From NCBI RefSeq assembly GCF_003334855.1, contig NZ_QOWE01000013.1:124001-188000 (forward strand): 64,000 bases of DNA, given 5' to 3'. The notes under the pieces are model-generated. The model searched no databases and had not been told where the DNA came from. It saw only the letters and a list, made by a program, of their open reading frames with translations. Positions 26,381 through 34,433 of this stretch are shown here, piece by piece (within the stretch, counting starts at the first letter, position 1; each line of letters opens with the position of its first letter). This DNA is from Larkinella punicea. GTDB taxonomy: Bacteria > Bacteroidota > Bacteroidia > Cytophagales > Spirosomataceae. Made by a program: the position numbers and the translations under genes.

Positions 26381-27154
26381 ATGATTCTTGATCTTTTCTC
26401 CCTTCAGGGCAAAACGGCGCTGGTAACCGGCGCGAAACGCGGTATTGGGAAAGCAATGGCCATTGCGCTGGCCGAAGCCGGTGCCGACATCATCGGGGTG
26501 TCGGCCACGCTCGAACCGGGCAGCGAGGTGGAAGCCGCCGTAACCGCGCTGGGTCGTAAATTTTACCCGTTTCCGGTCGATTTTACGGATCGGTCCGCGC
26601 TGTATACGTTTCTCGAAACCGTCCGCGACGAGTGTCCGCCCATCGATATTCTGGTCAACAATGCCGGGAACATTCGCCGAAAACCAGCCGCCGAACACCC
26701 GGACGAATATTGGGACGAAATCATCGACATCAACCTCAACGCCCAGTTCATCATCAGCCGGGAAATCGGTCGCGAGATGCTGGCCCGGGAGGTTGATTAC
26801 AACCGGAAAATCATTTTTACGGCTTCTCTGCTGACGTTTCAGGGTGGCATGACGGTGCCGGGCTATGCGGCCAGCAAAGGCGCCATCGGGTCGCTGACCA
26901 AAGCACTGGCGAACGAATGGGCGTCGAAAGGCATCAACGTCAATGCCATTGCGCCGGGCTACATCGCCACCGACAACACAGCCGCGCTCCGGGCCGACGC
27001 CGACCGCAATCCAGCCATTCTGGCGCGCATTCCCGCCGGACGCTGGGGTGAAGCCGACGACCTGCAGGGTGCCGTCGTTTATCTGGCCTCGCAGGCTTCC
27101 AACTACGTGCAGGGAACGATTCTGACCGTCGACGGCGGGTGGATGGGCAGATAA
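26381..27154 (+). CDS. kduD: SDR-family dehydrogenase, 2-deoxy-D-gluconate 3-dehydrogenase type (KduD-like)
   Basis: The 257-residue protein is a classical short-chain dehydrogenase. The NAD-binding motif is TGAKRGIGKAMA (residues about 16-27), NNAGNIRRKPA follows, the catalytic Ser lies in FTASLLTFQGG and the Tyr-Lys pair in VPGYAASKGAIGSL. The close sequence flow (LFSLQGKTALVTGA, NIRRKPA) is that of KduD, which reduces 5-keto-4-deoxyuronate-derived or 2-deoxygluconate-type keto sugars. It lies 100 bases after the second FAD oxidoreductase and may belong to the same catabolic unit. The exact substrate is uncertain because no kduI or pectin genes are adjacent. Confidence 0.88.
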   Translation: MILDLFSLQGKTALVTGAKRGIGKAMAIALAEAGADIIGVSATLEPGSEVEAAVTALGRKFYPFPVDFTDRSALYTFLETVRDECPPIDILVNNAGNIRRKPAAEHPDEYWDEIIDINLNAQFIISREIGREMLAREVDYNRKIIFTASLLTFQGGMTVPGYAASKGAIGSLTKALANEWASKGINVNAIAPGYIATDNTAALRADADRNPAILARIPAGRWGEADDLQGAVVYLASQASNYVQGTILTVDGGWMGR

Positions 27155-27217
27155 ATCGACCGAAAACCGTAAACATTCGGATTCGTTTCGCAGTTATGGA
27201 TGGAAACAACCCTCACC

Positions 27218-27718
27218 ATGATGGACACGAACGAAAACGAAAATCAGGAAACATTTAACCCGCAGGCACGGGACGACTCATATTATTCTAAAAATCCGTA
27301 TCAGCACGGCACTTCCGATTACGGGAAACCGAGCGAAGGTGTAGGAACCGGCGAAATGGTGGTTCCGTCGGCTGATGGGGGCGAAGTTGCCCACGACATC
27401 AGTGCCGACCGGGAAGACAACCGGGGAAGCCATCAACAGGAAACCCGCCCGGATAGCCACGGGTCGACACAGGAATGGGACGTTGATCCCAATGTGATTG
27501 CCGAAAACCGCCAGGATGCGGCCCATGCGCCGGATAGCGTCGAAAGTGGTTTGCCCAGCAGCATTGAAGGGTTACCGGATAATCCGTCGGACGAAGCACT
27601 GTTTGTCCGCAAAGGTGCAACCTATCTGGAAGAAGGCGATAAACCGTCGGAAAGCTACGACCCGCACCACATGGGGTATGGCGATGGCGACGATGATGAG
27701 AAAAAAGATAAGTCGTAA
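27218..27718 (+). CDS. Small acidic hydrophilic protein, unknown
   Basis: The protein (about 166 residues from the ATG at 27218; an in-frame ATG at 27200 is possible) has no signal peptide or membrane helix. It is rich in Asp, Glu, Ser, Gly and His, with little hydrophobic content, and is probably disordered. Its end is strongly acidic then basic (DGDDDEKKDKS). Similar low-complexity proteins occur in Cytophagales and may be stress-related, but I do not recognise a family. A clean rho-independent terminator follows 20 bases after the stop, supporting a real transcript. It starts 63 bases after the KduD-like gene. Confidence 0.7.
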   Translation: MMDTNENENQETFNPQARDDSYYSKNPYQHGTSDYGKPSEGVGTGEMVVPSADGGEVAHDISADREDNRGSHQQETRPDSHGSTQEWDVDPNVIAENRQDAAHAPDSVESGLPSSIEGLPDNPSDEALFVRKGATYLEEGDKPSESYDPHHMGYGDGDDDEKKDKS

Positions 27719-27738
27719 AATAAAGTTGAATCTTTGCA

Positions 27739-27774
27739 AAAACGGCCTGCTGATCTTAGCAGGCCGTTTTTTTT
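27739..27774 (+). terminator. Rho-independent terminator
   Basis: AACGGCCTGCT and AGCAGGCCGTT pair around the loop GATCTT, followed by eight T. It ends the transcript of the small acidic protein, and its A-run may also serve the convergent AraC gene. Confidence 0.92.
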
Positions 27775-27775
27775 G

Positions 27776-28588
27776 TCATAATTCGGACGGTGAACGCTGC
27801 GTCAACTGACGGGCGTCTTTCAAAAAATGGGAGAAATCGGTGTAGCCGACCTCTTCAAACGGACACCGGCTTCCGTGTTGTTTGTAAAGCCGAAGTCCGT
27901 GTTTGAATCGAAGCAGTTTCTGGCAATATTTGGGCGAATAGCCGAGGGTTTCGTTGAAATACCGGTGTAGCGAAGGGTACGAAACGCCCAATTCGCGGCA
28001 AATGAGCCCCAAATGAGTCCGGTTGATGGCGGGTTTCTCAAATTTCTGCAAAGCAGCTTGCACGATTTTCTGCCGGTGGTCGATGGTCACGCGCTGAATT
28101 TTGGGGAGCAAAACCGACTCCATGAGTCGCACCCGTTCGCCGAACGACGGAACGGTTTGTAAGTGGTCCTGTAGTTCGTCCAGTCGGGTAAAGGAAGACA
28201 AATCCGCATTCAGGTTTTCTACTTCAAGATTGCTGAAATGAAACAGGTTTCCCAACATCGCCGGTTTGAATTTGACGTAAAATTCGTGCACACCACCGGG
28301 GTAGATGGACGTGTGCAGATCTGTCAGATTCCCGAGCAGCCGGGAACCGTGTACGGTTTTAATCGCGCCGGTTTTCTGGTTGATCGACAGCCATTTTTGC
28401 GGATTCAGACTGATGCACAGTAAATTTGAAAGGTTCGGTAAACCATTCAAATACAGTGGATTTGATAATGTAGCGGGTTGATGTACTTCGAAATAATATT
28501 CGATAAAAACCGTCAGTGCCGGGCTGGGGTAGGCCAGCCGGAAATGCGGTTCTGCTTCGTCTTCGTATATCACCCGTCCTTTGTTCAT
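27776..28588 (-). CDS. AraC-family transcriptional regulator
   Basis: The 270-residue protein has a C-terminal AraC DNA-binding domain near residues 165-265: INRTHLGLICRELGVSYPSL as the first helix-turn-helix, and HRYFNETLGYSPKYCQKLLRFKHGL with VGYTDFSHFLKDARQL as the second. The N-terminal half (FRLAYPSPALTVFIEYYFEVHQ) is a DUF6597-like sensor region of unknown ligand. Its start overlaps the stop of the upstream gene by 4 bases (ATGA), and that gene overlaps the GNAT gene in the same way, so the three form one tightly coupled operon. Confidence 0.92.
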   Translation of the reverse strand: MNKGRVIYEDEAEPHFRLAYPSPALTVFIEYYFEVHQPATLSNPLYLNGLPNLSNLLCISLNPQKWLSINQKTGAIKTVHGSRLLGNLTDLHTSIYPGGVHEFYVKFKPAMLGNLFHFSNLEVENLNADLSSFTRLDELQDHLQTVPSFGERVRLMESVLLPKIQRVTIDHRQKIVQAALQKFEKPAINRTHLGLICRELGVSYPSLHRYFNETLGYSPKYCQKLLRFKHGLRLYKQHGSRCPFEEVGYTDFSHFLKDARQLTQRSPSEL

Positions 28589-29517
28589 GACACCAATCGA
28601 AACAGCAGTTCGACCCCCAGGCCGGTGATCAAAAACCGCTCTTTTTTATTTTGTAACAATTGCTGCGTCCAGTCGACAAAACCGCCGTCGCCAATTTCGT
28701 AGTCCTGACCGCGAACCGTAACCAATACCTTGTATTGCAGCCCTTTGTAATAGCGGTTTTCCCGGTCGGGCGTGGTTTCGGTTTCGATGACAAGGTCGGG
28801 TCGCAGTTGCAGGAGATGGTCTTTTACCTGTTCCAGCAACCGACCATCATCACTTCGTTGAATGAGTTTGAACCGCAGCGTATCCATTCGCAGGGCGTCG
28901 CGCAAAACGGCTGTCACCACGGCCAGGTGTTCGGCCAGACTTTCGCGCTCAAACTGAAAACTGCCGGTATCGCGTCCCGACGAGACCAGACAACCGATTT
29001 TAAAGTGTTGGGTATGCCCCGCAATGGCCACTTTCGGTGTCCGGACATGCCGCTGAATGGTGCTGAACCGGAGTTGATCGGTGGCGAAAACCGGTTTCCA
29101 TTGTCCGCTTTTTTTCAGATCACTAACGTGCAGCGCGAGCGCGTTGGTGGCGTCGGCCAGGACTTCGGTGCCGCGCAGGGCCGACAGGATTTTCTGCTGA
29201 TCGGCGGTTGCCACCACCGAGCAGGAACCCAGGGGGGCCACCGGCGACAGTTCGATGGGTTTGAACTGAAACGTCTCGAAAAGCTGTAAAAGCTTGGTTT
29301 CCAGCTCGCGTAAAGCCAGGAAATCGGTGTCGGCCGGTTTGACGAAGCGGTTTTTCTGGTAGTGTTGCAGCAATTCCGCCGGTGTCAGTCGCCCGGTTTG
29401 CCGATTGAACACCTCCAGCAGCAACGAGTTCAGTTCTGAGGGTGTCAGTTCGTCCGACAGCACTTGTAGAAGGTCTGGCCGGTTGATTCGGTTCAGGATT
29501 TTCTCGACAATGGTCAT
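28585..29517 (-). CDS. Conserved protein with class II aaRS-like (HisRS/HisZ-like) features
   Basis: The 310-residue protein belongs to an uncharacterised family that I also recall from Firmicutes, with a start like NRINRPDLLQVLSDELTPSE and the core SPVAPLGSCSVVATADQQK. The second half is suggestive of class II aminoacyl-tRNA synthetase folds. HTQHFKIGCLVSSGRDTG could correspond to a motif-2 region, and YYKGLQYKVLVTV with YEIGDGGFVDW and LITGLGVELLFRL resembles the final HisRS/HisZ core. This is inference from pattern only. It has no anticodon-binding domain at this length, so tRNA charging is unlikely; an amino-acid ligase or regulatory role is possible. It is coupled by 4-base overlaps to a GNAT gene and an AraC gene. 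Confidence 0.75.
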   Translation of the reverse strand: MTIVEKILNRINRPDLLQVLSDELTPSELNSLLLEVFNRQTGRLTPAELLQHYQKNRFVKPADTDFLALRELETKLLQLFETFQFKPIELSPVAPLGSCSVVATADQQKILSALRGTEVLADATNALALHVSDLKKSGQWKPVFATDQLRFSTIQRHVRTPKVAIAGHTQHFKIGCLVSSGRDTGSFQFERESLAEHLAVVTAVLRDALRMDTLRFKLIQRSDDGRLLEQVKDHLLQLRPDLVIETETTPDRENRYYKGLQYKVLVTVRGQDYEIGDGGFVDWTQQLLQNKKERFLITGLGVELLFRLVS

Positions 29518-30068
29518 GACAGCAGCGCGGTTAATTTCTCCTCATTGACGAGGCTATACCTGTATTCATCCACGACTTTACCGTCTTTGTAGACAGCCGC
29601 TTTCTGAATGACATCCAGCGTAAATCCATTTTTTTCCAACACCCGCATCGACGGTTTGTTGTGGGCCATGATGCCCGCAAAAAGCCGGATCAGCCGGGTG
29701 GTTTCGAACGTATACTGAACGAGGTGACGAATGGCGACCGTTGCAATTCCTCGACCCCAATACGGCTCGCCGAGCCAGTAGCCAACTTCGCCCGACAATT
29801 GATGAATGTCGGTTTGCGGAATCACGCCGGTAATACCCGCCAGCTTTCCGTCCAGATAGATGCCTAAAACCAGGCCCATAGCACCGTCCTGAGCGGCTTC
29901 GATGAAGTACACCGCGTCGTTGAGCGAATACGGATGCGGAAATGTATCCCGCAAATTGAGCCAGATGGCGCGGTTGTTGGCCAGTTGGGCAATGGTTTCG
30001 GCATCCCCGGCTTTCAGGCTGGCCAGCGTGATGCCATTTTCGCAGTCAAGTTCGATTCGCGTCGTCAT
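29514..30068 (-). CDS. GNAT-family N-acetyltransferase (RimJ/RimL-like)
   Basis: The 184-residue protein shows a GNAT fold: ITLASLKAGDAETIAQLANN at the start, LAGITGVIPQ, then the acetyl-CoA loop EVGYWLGEPYWGRGIATVAIRHL and the end motif NKPSMRVLEKNGFTLDVIQ. RimJ/RimL-type enzymes acetylate protein N-termini, amino acids or antibiotics with acetyl-CoA. The acceptor here is unknown. It is the first gene of a three-gene operon whose partners are an aaRS-like protein and an AraC regulator, so the acceptor might be an amino acid or amine handled by the second protein (inference). Confidence 0.92.
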   Translation of the reverse strand: MTTRIELDCENGITLASLKAGDAETIAQLANNRAIWLNLRDTFPHPYSLNDAVYFIEAAQDGAMGLVLGIYLDGKLAGITGVIPQTDIHQLSGEVGYWLGEPYWGRGIATVAIRHLVQYTFETTRLIRLFAGIMAHNKPSMRVLEKNGFTLDVIQKAAVYKDGKVVDEYRYSLVNEEKLTALLS

Positions 30069-30162
30069 ACCTGCAAAGTTGGTGGCAATCCGGATGAAAT
30101 CAGGTGTAAAAATCTATCATCTTGTAAAAAACGCATTTTATGGAAGCTTTTTACCAAAAAAG

Positions 30163-30193
30163 TTGCCGCATCGGTCCCGGTTTTCTAATATTG
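30163..30193 (+). promoter_or_regulatory. Predicted promoter of the second DUF1080 gene
   Basis: TTG at 30163-30165, a 20-base spacer and TAATATTG at 30186-30193 match the Bacteroidota pattern with one mismatch. Transcription would start near 30200, about 44 bases before the ATG at 30244. Confidence 0.55.
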
Positions 30194-30243
30194 TTGCGTT
30201 GTAGCTTTACAGCAAACCAATCGTGAACTCAAATTACATTTTT

Positions 30244-30957
30244 ATGAAGATTACGCTCAACGCGCTGGCCCGGGTGGTCTTGTTGGCTCTGGTTTTAAAC
30301 GTCGTCAATTCGTCTCAAACCGACGCATCAGGCCCCAAAAAAGGAAAATGGGTCAAACTTTTTGATGGAAAAACATTAACCGGCTGGCACAGCTACCTGA
30401 AAAAGGAAGCGTCTGACAAATGGCAGGTGGAAGATGGGGCTATTGTGTTAACCAGCCGGGGCGGGGGGGATCTCGTAACGGACAAAGAATACGAAAACTA
30501 CGAACTGGAACTGGAATGGAAGATTTCGGAAGGCGGCAACAGCGGAATCATCTACCGGGTTCACGAAGATCCGAAATACAAGAGCACGTATAACTCCGGG
30601 CCGGAAATGCAGGTGCTTGATAACGAGCGGCATAAGGACGCCAAGGCGGGTAAAAACGGAAACCGTACCTCCGGATCGCTCTACGATATGCTGCCGCCCT
30701 CGGATTTTTCGGCCCAGAAAGTGGCCGGTGAATGGAATAAGGTTAAATTGGTGGTCAACAACGGAAAAGTCGAGCATTACCTGAACGGCAAGAAAGTGGT
30801 TGAATACCGCACCAGCGGCCCGGAATGGGATAAAATGGTGAGCGAAAGCAAGTTCAAAGGCTGGGAGGGTTTCAACCAGTTCAGCAAAGGCCACATCGCC
30901 CTTCAGGATCACGGCGACAAAGTATGGTATCGGAATATCCGAATCAGAGAACTTTAA
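30244..30957 (+). CDS. DUF1080 protein (3-keto-disaccharide hydrolase family)
   Basis: The ATG at 30244 is preferred because it opens a signal peptide (MKITLNALARVVLLALVLNV). The mature part carries WVKLFDGKTLTGWHSY, YENYELELEWKISEGGNSGI, GPEMQVLDNERH, the GSLYDMLPPSDF segment and a final HIALQDHGDKVWYRNIRI. These are the standard marks of the DUF1080 family, whose studied members act on 3-keto-glycosides in the periplasm. The protein is 237 residues. It is followed by a Tat-type hydroxypyruvate-isomerase-like protein, a pair often seen together in Bacteroidota sugar-oxidation loci, which supports a shared role in keto-sugar breakdown. Confidence 0.94.
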   Translation: MKITLNALARVVLLALVLNVVNSSQTDASGPKKGKWVKLFDGKTLTGWHSYLKKEASDKWQVEDGAIVLTSRGGGDLVTDKEYENYELELEWKISEGGNSGIIYRVHEDPKYKSTYNSGPEMQVLDNERHKDAKAGKNGNRTSGSLYDMLPPSDFSAQKVAGEWNKVKLVVNNGKVEHYLNGKKVVEYRTSGPEWDKMVSESKFKGWEGFNQFSKGHIALQDHGDKVWYRNIRIREL

Positions 30958-30965
30958 ACCTAATT

Positions 30966-31018
30966 GTGAATGAGTGAATAAAGCAGCCGGATTCTCTGCA
31001 AACTATTCACTCATTCAC
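30966..31018. repeat. Inverted repeat of GAATGAGTGAATA type
   Basis: Perfect 15-base arms (30966-30980 GTGAATGAGTGAATA and 31004-31018) enclose 23 bases; the unit TCACTCATT repeats once more up to 31024. It occupies most of the gap between the DUF1080 gene and the TIM-barrel gene. The words are related to those at 2803-2840 and 6206-6240. Confidence 0.8.
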
Positions 31019-31029
31019 TCATTGAAACT

Positions 31030-31911
31030 ATGAAAACACCTTCCCGCCGTTCGGCCCTTAAAACCCTGGCCGGAACCGCCCTGACCTTTTCTGTTATCGA
31101 CTCTTTTGCCGCTCAAATGGAAGAAACCCAGAAAACCGTTTTCCCGGCCTTGAAAGGCCGGATCAACCATTCCGCCTGCAAGTGGTGCTACGGAAAAATT
31201 CCGCTGGAAGACTTTGCCAAAGCCGCCAAAGAAATCGGCCTGACCGGCATCGATCTGCTGGGACCCAACGAATGGCCGATCGTTAAAAAGTACGGCCTGA
31301 CCTGCTCGATGGCGCAGGGAGCCGGGAAGGGCATCAACGACGGTTTCAATGATCCGAAACTGCACGACGAACTGGTGGCCAGTTACGAGGCCATTTTCCC
31401 GAAGCTGAAGGAAGCCGGGCTGAAAAACGTCATCTGTTTTTCGGGAAACCGACGCGGTATGGACGATCAGAAGGGCATGGAAAACTGTGCAGTAGGCCTG
31501 AAACGACTCATGAGCAGTGCCGAAAAGCACGGCGTGGTGATGGTGATGGAGTTGCTCAACAGCCGGGTCGATCACAAAGATTACATGTGCGACAAGTCGG
31601 CCTGGGGCGTTGAATTGTGTAAAATGGTCGGCTCCGAAAATTTCAAGATGCTGTACGATATTTACCACATGCAGATCATGGAGGGCGACATCATCCGCAC
31701 CATCCGACGGGATCACCAGTATTTCGCTCACTACCATACCGGCGGGAATCCGGGTCGTAACGAGATCGATAACGGGCAGGAACTGTATTATCCGGCGATT
31801 ATGCAGGCCATCGTCGACACGGGCTACAAAGGCTTTGTGGCGCAGGAGTTCATTCCCAAGCGCGATCCACTGACGTCGCTGCGGGAGAGTATTGCGATTT
31901 GTGACGTGTAG
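31030..31911 (+). CDS. TIM-barrel protein, hydroxypyruvate-isomerase-like, exported
   Basis: The 293-residue protein starts with a twin-arginine-type signal (PSRRSALKTLAGTALTFSV). The body is an AP-endonuclease-2/xylose-isomerase-like TIM barrel with likely metal ligands in VMVMELLNSRVDHKDY, MLYDIYHMQIMEGD, FAHYHTGGNPGRNE and FVAQEF. The latter motifs are those of hydroxypyruvate isomerases (Hyi), but exported forms in Bacteroidota often act as sugar or keto-sugar epimerases or isomerases. It lies 72 bases after a DUF1080 gene, so it may process the same keto-sugars. A strong terminator starts 8 bases after the stop. Confidence 0.9.
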   Translation: MKTPSRRSALKTLAGTALTFSVIDSFAAQMEETQKTVFPALKGRINHSACKWCYGKIPLEDFAKAAKEIGLTGIDLLGPNEWPIVKKYGLTCSMAQGAGKGINDGFNDPKLHDELVASYEAIFPKLKEAGLKNVICFSGNRRGMDDQKGMENCAVGLKRLMSSAEKHGVVMVMELLNSRVDHKDYMCDKSAWGVELCKMVGSENFKMLYDIYHMQIMEGDIIRTIRRDHQYFAHYHTGGNPGRNEIDNGQELYYPAIMQAIVDTGYKGFVAQEFIPKRDPLTSLRESIAICDV

Positions 31912-31918
31912 CGGGTTT

Positions 31919-31972
31919 GTTCCATCATAAAAAAGGCTGCCCAATCACGGGCAGCCTTTTTTATGATGGAAC
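31919..31972 (+). terminator. Rho-independent terminator with 24-base perfect arms
   Basis: Arms 31919-31942 and 31949-31972 are exactly complementary. The GC core GGCTGCCC/GGGCAGCC is followed by six T, and pairing continues outward through A6/T6 into GTTCCATCAT. The loop is AATCAC. The symmetry lets it work in both directions. Confidence 0.93.
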
Positions 31973-32003
31973 GGATTTATGTTCATTCCTGATCAAACTG
32001 GCT

Positions 32004-32855
32004 ATGTACCAGCAATATGCCGTTCCCGAAGCGTTACAGCCCTATGTTTCGTTTTTCTATTCCATGGAAACCCGCCAGACCGGGCCGGTTCTGGAACCGG
32101 AATTGCTGATGCCGTCCGGCACCTGCATTCTGGGCATGCAATATAAAGGCAACTGGAGGGTGATTTCACCGGCATTCAACGCCGTACTGACTCCTTATTA
32201 CCTTTGTGGGCAACAAACCCACAGCTATTCATTGATCCCTCTCGAGCCAGTTTGCGGAATTGTGGGCGTGAGCCTCAAACCCACGGCTTTGTGGAAGTGG
32301 TTCGATATACCGATCCATCGGCTCACCAACCATGCCATAGCAGCTTCGTCCTTATTCGGAGTCCGCTTCAATTCCCTGATTGCCCGGTATGAACGGTTAA
32401 CCCGCAATGAAGAACGGGTGGCGCTTCTCACCGATTTTTTACTCGATTTTGTGGCCGAAAAGTCGTTTCGGACCACGGTGGTCGATGCGGCTCTGGATGA
32501 AATTTACAAGAGCAAAGGATGTCTGACGACGGCCGAAATTTGCCGGCGCATACCAGTGAGCGAGCGCTATCTCCAGATGCTTTTTAAAAACCAGGTAGGC
32601 GTTTCACCGTCCGCTTATGCCCGCATGATCCGCTTTAGCCACATTTTTCTGGAATATCGCCAACAAAAAGAAGAAAACGATCTGGTTTTTATAACGGCGC
32701 TGTACAACTATTACGATGCGTCTCACTTCAATAAGGATTTTAAAAAAGTCTTCGGTGTTGCTCCCACAGCCTTTCAACTCCGGCAGTTTCGACTCCTGCT
32801 GGAACTGATCGATAACGGCCCGTATCTGACGATGGTCAGTGCTTCCGAACGCTAA
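32004..32855 (+). CDS. AraC-family transcriptional regulator
   Basis: The ATG at 32004 is chosen because the longer frame from 31917 would pass through the terminator. The 283-residue protein has an N-terminal sensor like DUF6597 (AVPEALQPYVSFFYSMETRQ) and a C-terminal AraC domain: CLTTAEICRRIPVSERYLQM, then FKNQVGVSPSAYARMIRFSHI and YYDASHFNKDFKKVFGVAPT, which are standard for the two helix-turn-helix units. The target is unknown; no divergent partner exists. It resembles the regulator at 27776-28588 in layout but not closely in sequence. Confidence 0.92.
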   Translation: MYQQYAVPEALQPYVSFFYSMETRQTGPVLEPELLMPSGTCILGMQYKGNWRVISPAFNAVLTPYYLCGQQTHSYSLIPLEPVCGIVGVSLKPTALWKWFDIPIHRLTNHAIAASSLFGVRFNSLIARYERLTRNEERVALLTDFLLDFVAEKSFRTTVVDAALDEIYKSKGCLTTAEICRRIPVSERYLQMLFKNQVGVSPSAYARMIRFSHIFLEYRQQKEENDLVFITALYNYYDASHFNKDFKKVFGVAPTAFQLRQFRLLLELIDNGPYLTMVSASER

Positions 32856-32983
32856 AAAGAAAGTCGTTTTTTTCGGTTTTTTACAACTGCATTCTTTCCC
32901 GCCCGATTACCTTCGGATGCGTTTCATCGTGGATTTAAATCTCCCACATGCAACCTGTAAACGGGGTCAGCACCCTCTCGCTT

Positions 32984-34312
32984 ATGGAAAAAATGGCTTC
33001 TTTCTTTCTCCTAACCATTTTTTTGTTCTCAACGGCTTATTCCCAGAATGTCTTGAAAAGGGTTGAAAGAGCGGGGAAAAGGGGGGCGGAACGTACCCTC
33101 GAGCGAAGAGTGGAACAAAAATCAGCTCAGAAAACGGATGAAGCCCTGGATGTCATTCTGGGTGATGGTCCGAAAAAGCAAGTTCCTACCCCCAAACCAG
33201 CGGCCAATCCGGAAGCCGGCTCCCGGGGGTCTGCCTCGCAAAAGCCTTCAGCGGTGGCCAGACCGGTTGAGACTGACCCACAGGAAACCAGGAATCCGCT
33301 CGTAAAGCCATCAGAACAGGATTCGGCACTGAATTACATCGGAACGGTTCTTTTTACAGATCACTTTTCCAAAACGCCGAAAGGCGATTATCCGGGGACA
33401 TTTGTGAGCAGTTCGGGCGGGGAAGTGGTGGCCCTGAACCCGGGAAGTGGCCTGTGGCTCTATCCGAACAGCAATACGGTGCCGCAATTGAAACCGTTGC
33501 CGGAGCATGTCGCTCTGGAATTCGATCTGACGCTGCAGAATGTGCCGGCAAGTCTGTATAATACCTATTTTAACGTCTATTTTCAGACACTCAGCGGACT
33601 GAAACACAACGATCCGAAGAATCAGTACGGGGCGTTTGGGTTCAGTTTGTGGGGCGATGCCAGGGAGCATCAACTTGATCTCTTCAATCGAAACACGTCG
33701 TTGGGGGTGAAGGAGAAAATTCCGTATGCCATTGCCGATCAGGTGATTGGTAAAACCACACATTGGGTGGCGCTGGTGAATAAAAGCCGGTTGCGGTTGT
33801 TCATAAACGGGACGAAAGTGGCCGATTCGCCTAACCTGCTATCGGGCATTCAGCCCACTTCTATCAATTTTCGTCTGAATGGCACTAAAAAAGAACAAAA
33901 CCAGCGCTTCATTCTATCGAATGTAAAAATTGTCGCCATTGAAAAAGACCTGCGGATTCAATTGATGGAAGAAGGGCGGTTTATCACTTCCAACATTCTG
34001 TTTGCAACGGGGTCGGATCGAATCGAAGCGGAATCATTCGAATTATTGGATAAAATAGGACGCGTGTTGGCCGGTAATACGGCGTCCCGGTTTTCGATTG
34101 TCGGACATACCGACAGCGATGGCGATGTGGCAGCCAACCAGAAGCTGTCGGAGCAGCGGGCATTGAGTGTGCGAAACTACCTGGCAAAACAGTTCAATAT
34201 TCCCGAAAACCGCCTGGAGATCATCGGAAAGGGTGAAAATGAGCCCATCGCAGACAACGGCACGGCCGAGGGCAGGCGGCAAAACCGGCGGGTAGAATTC
34301 AGGAAACTGTAG
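32984..34312 (+). CDS. OmpA-family protein with N-terminal lectin-like region
   Basis: The ATG at 32984 starts a signal peptide (MEKMASFFLLTIFLFSTAYSQ). A basic and Pro-rich linker follows (to about 110). Residues about 125-320 form a beta-rich domain (GTVLFTDHFSKTPKGDYPG, YNTYFNVYFQTL, HWVALVNKSRLRLFINGTKV) that looks like a concanavalin-type domain, and about 335-442 form an OmpA domain (NILFATGSDRIEAESFELL, VGHTDSDGDVAANQKLSEQRA, GKGENEPIADNGTAEGRRQN). OmpA domains bind peptidoglycan, so the protein should link the cell wall to the outer membrane. It is the left neighbour of the defence cassette and on the same strand, separated by 121 bases. Confidence 0.92.
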   Translation: MEKMASFFLLTIFLFSTAYSQNVLKRVERAGKRGAERTLERRVEQKSAQKTDEALDVILGDGPKKQVPTPKPAANPEAGSRGSASQKPSAVARPVETDPQETRNPLVKPSEQDSALNYIGTVLFTDHFSKTPKGDYPGTFVSSSGGEVVALNPGSGLWLYPNSNTVPQLKPLPEHVALEFDLTLQNVPASLYNTYFNVYFQTLSGLKHNDPKNQYGAFGFSLWGDAREHQLDLFNRNTSLGVKEKIPYAIADQVIGKTTHWVALVNKSRLRLFINGTKVADSPNLLSGIQPTSINFRLNGTKKEQNQRFILSNVKIVAIEKDLRIQLMEEGRFITSNILFATGSDRIEAESFELLDKIGRVLAGNTASRFSIVGHTDSDGDVAANQKLSEQRALSVRNYLAKQFNIPENRLEIIGKGENEPIADNGTAEGRRQNRRVEFRKL

Positions 34313-34433
34313 CACCATAAAAGACATTCTGAACCCTCAAGATACTATTTTTTGCACGTGATTTTACCTCTGCCGGGACGATAAGATAACCGCAAATCGC
34401 TATTTTTACGTTTGCCTCATTCTATTGTTCTCA

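Noticed and set aside
31917-32003. N-terminal extension of the AraC regulator
   Set aside because: It would be translated through a rho-independent terminator; the ATG at 32004 starts the conserved sequence.
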